Part shown: positions 6,709 to 8,884 of the stretch, in pieces
Layout of the letters: each line of letters begins with the position of its first letter
Position numbering within the stretch: the first letter of the stretch is position 1
Origin: RGIG995 sp045603745
GTDB lineage: Bacteria; Bacillota; Clostridia; Oscillospirales; UBA644
NCBI GenBank assembly: GCA_045603745.1
Contig: JAZUMQ010000010.1
Location: 1-8,884, forward strand
Reading direction: 5' to 3'
DNA length: 8,884 bases
The notes under the pieces: generated by a model
The model's database searches: none
What the model saw: only the letters and a program-made list of their open reading frames with translations
Told to the model about the DNA's origin: nothing
Translations under genes and position numbers: made by a program

Positions 6709-6737
6709 TTGACATTGAAAGATTTATCTGTTATACT
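6709..6737 (+). promoter_or_regulatory. Strong sigma-A promoter of the nfeD-like/oxidoreductase unit
   Basis: A perfect -35 TTGACA (6709-6714) and a -10 TATACT (6732-6737) are 17 nt apart. Transcription would start near 6744, giving a leader of about 49 nt before the ATG at 6793. It is divergent from the DUF3343-desulfurase unit, whose own promoter must lie in the same 150-nt gap. Confidence 0.85.
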
Positions 6738-6777
6738 GGTATCATATCAATTGGTGGACGGGCATACAATTCCTGTG

Positions 6778-6784
6778 AAAGGAG
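6778..6784 (+). promoter_or_regulatory. Ribosome binding site that fixes the nfeD-like start
   Basis: AAAGGAG lies eight nt before the ATG at 6793 and downstream of the promoter. An in-frame ATG-started extension from 6631 would begin upstream of the promoter and is therefore not the real start. Confidence 0.85.
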
Positions 6785-6792
6785 TTGTTGTT

Positions 6793-7239
6793 ATGGAACT
6801 TTTAATTTCAAACCCGGCCTTATCCTGGTTGTGTCTCGTCGCACTGTTTGCATTTGCGGAACTGTTTTTTCTCCGGTACCGGTTTGTCTGGTTTTCTGTG
6901 GGTTGCACTGTGGGTCTGATTACAGCTCTCTGTTCCGGAGCAATTTGGCTTCAAATTACAATTTCGCTCATTGTTACCGGGGTGCTTTTATGGTGCAGTC
7001 GTTCTTGGGTAAAACAGGTTCGCTGCGACGATGTAATTCTTGAAATTAATCCGGAAGGAAGCGAAAATGAAACAGATTCGATTCGGTTTGATCGGAACGT
7101 CGGAGATCTCTGCAAAGATGGCGCAAGCCCTATCTTTGTGTCCGAAAACGATTCCTTGGTCGGTATACTCCCGCAGTCAGATCAAAGCGGAGAGTTTTGC
7201 GCAGAAATATCATATCCCATATCCTTGCTCGAGCCTTGA
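6793..7239 (+). CDS. NfeD-like membrane protein with an aberrant C-terminus
   Basis: As read, 148 residues. Residues 1-75 look like the membrane part of the NfeD family: an amphipathic start, hydrophobic segments at about 9-26, 31-50 and 51-68, the E23 position, FVWFSVG (31-37) and IWLQI (51-55), then a basic SRSWVKQ turn. NfeD proteins normally continue into a soluble OB-fold domain with glycine-rich signatures ending near residue 145. None of that is seen. From residue 92 the frame lies over the start of the oxidoreductase gene (173 nt shared), in another frame, so residues 92-148 are probably an accidental reading. The gene may be a 3'-truncated remnant, or its short tail may be genuine. 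No SPFH/flotillin partner gene is adjacent. Membrane half: good evidence; function: unknown. Confidence 0.6.
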   Translation: MELLISNPALSWLCLVALFAFAELFFLRYRFVWFSVGCTVGLITALCSGAIWLQITISLIVTGVLLWCSRSWVKQVRCDDVILEINPEGSENETDSIRFDRNVGDLCKDGASPIFVSENDSLVGILPQSDQSGEFCAEISYPISLLEP

Positions 7240-8041
7240 ACAACTGGCGCAAAGCGTAGATGCGGTCTATATTGCATCTCCTAATTCTTTGCATTGCGAA
7301 CAAACCATATTTTTCTTGAAACAAAAAATTCCTGTTTTATGCGAAAAACCGCTGGCGTCAAATTTAAAAGAAGTCTCTCGAATGTTTCAAGTAGCAGAAG
7401 AAAATGACGTCTACCTTGCCGAGGCATATAAATCACGTTATATGCCGGCATATCAGGTGATGAAAGAAAATCTTTCTTTGTTGGGCACGATTCGTAACGT
7501 TCATTTTTCATTTTCCAAATATTCAAGTCGCTATGACGCCCATCAACGCGGGGAAGACGTGAATACTTTTAAAGCGGAGTTTTCCAATGGTGCGCTTCTT
7601 GATTTGGGGATATATTGCCTTTATCCCGCATTGGAACTGTTCGGAGCGCCTGTTTCTGTAACTGCTTCCGGAGTTATTGTCCCCGGTGGGGTAGACGGAC
7701 TTGGAAGCGCAATTTTGACTTACCCGGATTTCGTAGTAAATTTGAATTATTCTAAAGTTTCCAACGGTTTTAATTCATGTGAAATTCAAGGGGAAAAAGG
7801 CACGATGATAATCGATGCAATTTCTTCCCCTCGTTTGATTGAATTAAGGTTAAATACAGGCGAAATTAAGGTCTTAAGCCCTCATACCGAAGATGTTGAT
7901 ATGGTTTATGAATGTGAAGCATTTGTCGATGCGATTCATAACGGTTGTAAAATACAACAAAAACCGATTTTAAATGCATTTCGTATTTTGGACCAGATTC
8001 GTACCATGGTCGGAATTGAATATCCGGCAGATAAAAATTAA
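7067..8041 (+). CDS. Gfo/Idh/MocA-family NAD(P)-dependent oxidoreductase
   Basis: A 324-residue soluble dehydrogenase. The N-terminal Rossmann domain (about 1-120) begins with the strand and glycine motif IRFGLIGTSEIS (4-15). It includes DAVYIASPNSLHCEQ (65-79) and the family hallmark CEKPLA (92-97), whose lysine is normally catalytic. The C-terminal beta-sheet domain has AEAYKSRY (118-125) and the signature GALLDLGIYCLYPALELFG (175-193). The layout resembles the dihydrodiol dehydrogenase-like branch acting on sugars or related polyols, but the substrate cannot be read from sequence. The ATG at 7067 is preceded by GGAAGGAA with good spacing and leads straight into the Rossmann strand; an in-frame TTG at 7040 is less likely. 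It shares a transcript with the nfeD-like gene and ends two nt or so before a terminator region. Confidence 0.88.
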   Translation: MKQIRFGLIGTSEISAKMAQALSLCPKTIPWSVYSRSQIKAESFAQKYHIPYPCSSLEQLAQSVDAVYIASPNSLHCEQTIFFLKQKIPVLCEKPLASNLKEVSRMFQVAEENDVYLAEAYKSRYMPAYQVMKENLSLLGTIRNVHFSFSKYSSRYDAHQRGEDVNTFKAEFSNGALLDLGIYCLYPALELFGAPVSVTASGVIVPGGVDGLGSAILTYPDFVVNLNYSKVSNGFNSCEIQGEKGTMIIDAISSPRLIELRLNTGEIKVLSPHTEDVDMVYECEAFVDAIHNGCKIQQKPILNAFRILDQIRTMVGIEYPADKN

Positions 8042-8051
8042 ATAAAATTAC

Positions 8052-8083
8052 AAAAATGTTGAGGTTTCTCTCAACATTTTTTT
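8052..8083 (+). terminator. Intrinsic terminator of the oxidoreductase transcript
   Basis: A perfect 12-bp stem (AAAAATGTTGAG with CTCAACATTTTT) has a 6-nt loop GTTTCT and ends in a run of seven T at 8077-8083. It begins 10 nt after the stop codon of the oxidoreductase gene. Confidence 0.92.
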
Positions 8084-8091
8084 ACATATAA

Positions 8092-8125
8092 AAGCTTTCC
8101 CTCGAATAATTCCAAGGGAAAGCTT
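8092..8125 (-). terminator. Intrinsic terminator for the minus-strand unit
   Basis: A perfect 11-bp inverted repeat, AAGCTTTCCCT / AGGGAAAGCTT, has a 12-nt loop. On the minus strand it is followed by TTATATGT after the T-rich end of the stem, a usable U-tract. On the plus strand GAAAACG follows, so the minus direction is favoured. It would end the transcript of the zinc-ribbon gene, about 100 nt beyond its stop. Confidence 0.7.
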
Positions 8126-8134
8126 GAAAACGTT

Positions 8135-8212
8135 TTAATTTGACCCGATCCACTTGATTTTTCCGGTAAGGCCGGAGGCTGGAATCACCACATATCCTGA
8201 GAACCTTAAGCT
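8135..8212 (-). pseudogene. Possible remnant of a protein C-terminus in the zinc-ribbon gene's trailer
   Basis: Between the zinc-ribbon stop at 8223 and the terminator at 8092-8125 one minus-strand frame reads SLRFSGYVVIPASGLTG followed by KIKWIGSN and TAA. The mix of glycine, branched hydrophobics and aromatics looks like a beta-rich protein end, and the TAA sits nine nt before the terminator stem, as for a true gene end. There is no start codon or ribosome site, and the frame is closed by a TAA some nine codons further upstream. It could be what remains after replacement of a larger gene, or chance. The family is not recognised. Confidence 0.25.
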
Positions 8213-8222
8213 CTTTTTAATT

Positions 8223-8657
8223 TTAAAAATTAACAAAAGTATTTAAGTATTCAAAAATTTCAGGATCGCCTCCTAATCCTTCTGCAAAACCAATCCAAAA
8301 GGAGAAGAAATTGATTACTGCAAGAATGGAGAGGATTAAGCCCGGGATTGCCATTCCTTTTCTTGTTTTTGATTTCAGTCCTTTCGCAGAGAAAATAATG
8401 CCTACGATACCGGCGGGAAGTCCGATACAACAACAAACCATAGAACAAATTCCCAAAATCAAACCAACTAAGGCATGACCGTCAGCGGGATCTTTTTTCC
8501 CTGTGGTGTTCTGGACGTTTGGTTCGATTGATGTTACAATCGGAGTTTCGGTTGTTTGCGCTGTGCTCGGCTGTACTTCCGTCTCGATTTTCGTACCGCA
8601 ATAAGAGCAGAAGGATTGGCCTTCGCCTAATTCAGCATTACAGACTTTACATCTCAT
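8223..8657 (-). CDS. Zinc-ribbon and DUF4190-type membrane protein
   Basis: A 144-residue protein. The N-terminus is a short zinc ribbon with CxxC pairs C3/C6 and C17/C20 (MRCKVCNAELGEGQSFCSYC). A low-complexity T/P/E/Q linker spans about 24-58. Two hydrophobic hairpin segments at about 62-90 and 102-124, separated by a basic turn KGLKSKTRKG, fit the DUF4190 pattern in which small residues (G, A, S) line the helices. Function is unknown; such proteins are common in Firmicutes. The ATG at 8657 starts the zinc ribbon directly. AAGGAG at 8670-8675 is 12 nt away, a rather long spacing, but a longer reading from 8726 would start inside the promoter. The gene is monocistronic, with a promoter upstream and a terminator downstream. 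Confidence 0.82.
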   Translation of the reverse strand: MRCKVCNAELGEGQSFCSYCGTKIETEVQPSTAQTTETPIVTSIEPNVQNTTGKKDPADGHALVGLILGICSMVCCCIGLPAGIVGIIFSAKGLKSKTRKGMAIPGLILSILAVINFFSFWIGFAEGLGGDPEIFEYLNTFVNF

Positions 8658-8697
8658 AGTTAAGTATCGCTCCTTAAAAAATATATTCCACGCGAAT

Positions 8698-8726
8698 ATT
8701 ATAGCATTTAAACGCAAAAAAGTCAA
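8698..8726 (-). promoter_or_regulatory. Promoter of the zinc-ribbon gene
   Basis: On the minus strand -35 TTGACT (8721-8726) and a perfect -10 TATAAT (8698-8703) are 17 nt apart, with an extended TGC before the -10. A second -35-like TTGACA lies 31 nt upstream at 8752-8757, with a poor -10 candidate TAAATT at 8730-8735. Confidence 0.85.
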
Positions 8727-8773
8727 TAGAATTTACTTGGAAAAAGTGATTTGTCAATAGAAGTGCAACACTT

Positions 8774-8884
8774 TTAACAAAATTTTTGCAACTCCAAGTT
8801 CCATGCTTCTGTTGCAGAGATGAAATTAAGAACTTTGCGGGGTCTGGCATTAATTAATGCCAGATTCCGCTTTAACGTTTTAGG
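8774..8884 (-). CDS. 3' end of an IS30-like transposase (partial)
   Basis: Thirty-six codons and a TAA enter from the right edge of the window on the minus strand. The readable part includes LALINARPRKVLNF and ATEAWNLELQKFC. The N-x-R-P-R-K-x-L-(N/G)-(Y/F) arrangement followed by a T/S-x-x-E helix matches the C-terminal end of the DDE domain of IS30-family transposases. The catalytic aspartates and glutamate lie outside the window, so intactness cannot be judged. After the stop comes AAAAGTGTTGCACTT, reminiscent of sequences near IS30-type right ends. The family call rests on a short stretch and is moderate. Confidence 0.55.
   Translation of the reverse strand, partial: PKTLKRNLALINARPRKVLNFISATEAWNLELQKFC
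8837..8870 (+). repeat. 34-nt near-perfect palindrome within the transposase tail
   Basis: A 22-bp perfect palindrome (8843-8864, arms TCTGGCATTAA and TTAATGCCAGA) extends to 34 nt with GCGG/CCGC. The two intervening positions pair only as G-U, and only in the plus-strand RNA. TTTAACGTTTT follows on the plus strand, so it could act as an antisense terminator at the element's edge. Confidence 0.6.

Larger units (their letters stand above)
8745..8884 (-). mobile_element. Right-end portion of an IS30-like insertion sequence (boundary uncertain)
   Basis: The transposase tail plus the following 25-30 nt (GTGTTGCAC, then CTATTGACAAATC) probably form the element's 3' end and terminal repeat. The outer boundary near 8745 is a guess because the other terminal repeat and any target duplication are outside the window. 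Confidence 0.4.

Noticed and set aside
6631..6792. Upstream extension of the nfeD-like frame to an ATG at 6631
   Set aside because: The strong promoter (6709-6737) and the AAAGGAG site at 6778 lie downstream of that codon, so the start is at 6793.
1..8884. CRISPR array, tRNA, rRNA or phage genes
   Set aside because: No regularly spaced repeats, cloverleaf-type sequence, rRNA-like segment or phage structural gene was seen on either strand.

Overview
The window reads as part of a low-to-moderate-GC Firmicutes chromosome, most likely class Clostridia. The support is AAGGAG-type ribosome sites, sigma-A promoters close to consensus, a cdaA-cdaR pair, and Clostridia-typical families (COG2509 dehydrogenase, DUF3343, TIGR01977-type desulfurase). 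This placement is inference; no rRNA, tRNA or species marker is present.

Layout. Positions 3-59 are the last codons of a plus-strand gene ending in a QLSLF clamp-binding-like motif. A hairpin-rich gap with a probable two-way terminator follows (60-186). A minus-strand operon runs from about 5290 down to 187: cdaA (diadenylate cyclase), cdaR (YbbR repeats), a COG2509 FAD dehydrogenase, an RseC/MucC-like membrane protein with a cysteine cluster, and an acyltransferase-like protein (NAT_N/GNAT_C type). The first four are joined by three successive ATGA overlaps, and the fifth starts 17 nt after the fourth. A consensus-like promoter lies just upstream of cdaA. Upstream of it, also on the minus strand, is a two-gene unit: a DUF3343 small thiol protein with a CGWC motif, overlapping by 14 nt a cysteine-desulfurase-like PLP enzyme.

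A divergent plus-strand unit starts from a TTGACA-N17-TATACT promoter. It holds an NfeD-like membrane protein whose expected C-terminal OB domain is missing and whose frame runs 173 nt into the next gene, then a Gfo/Idh/MocA oxidoreductase closed by a very clear intrinsic terminator. Facing it on the minus strand is a zinc-ribbon plus DUF4190 membrane protein with its own promoter. The right edge holds the 3' end of an IS30-like transposase.

How the parts may work together: cdaA and cdaR make and regulate c-di-AMP at the membrane. The genes co-transcribed with them are redox or acyl-transfer proteins rather than glmM. The DUF3343/desulfurase pair suggests sulfur or selenium mobilisation. No complete new multi-gene system is evident. 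The most unusual points are the NfeD/oxidoreductase overlap, the CGWC-bearing DUF3343 gene coupled to the desulfurase, the hairpin cluster at the left edge, and the IS30-type end abutting the zinc-ribbon gene's promoter.
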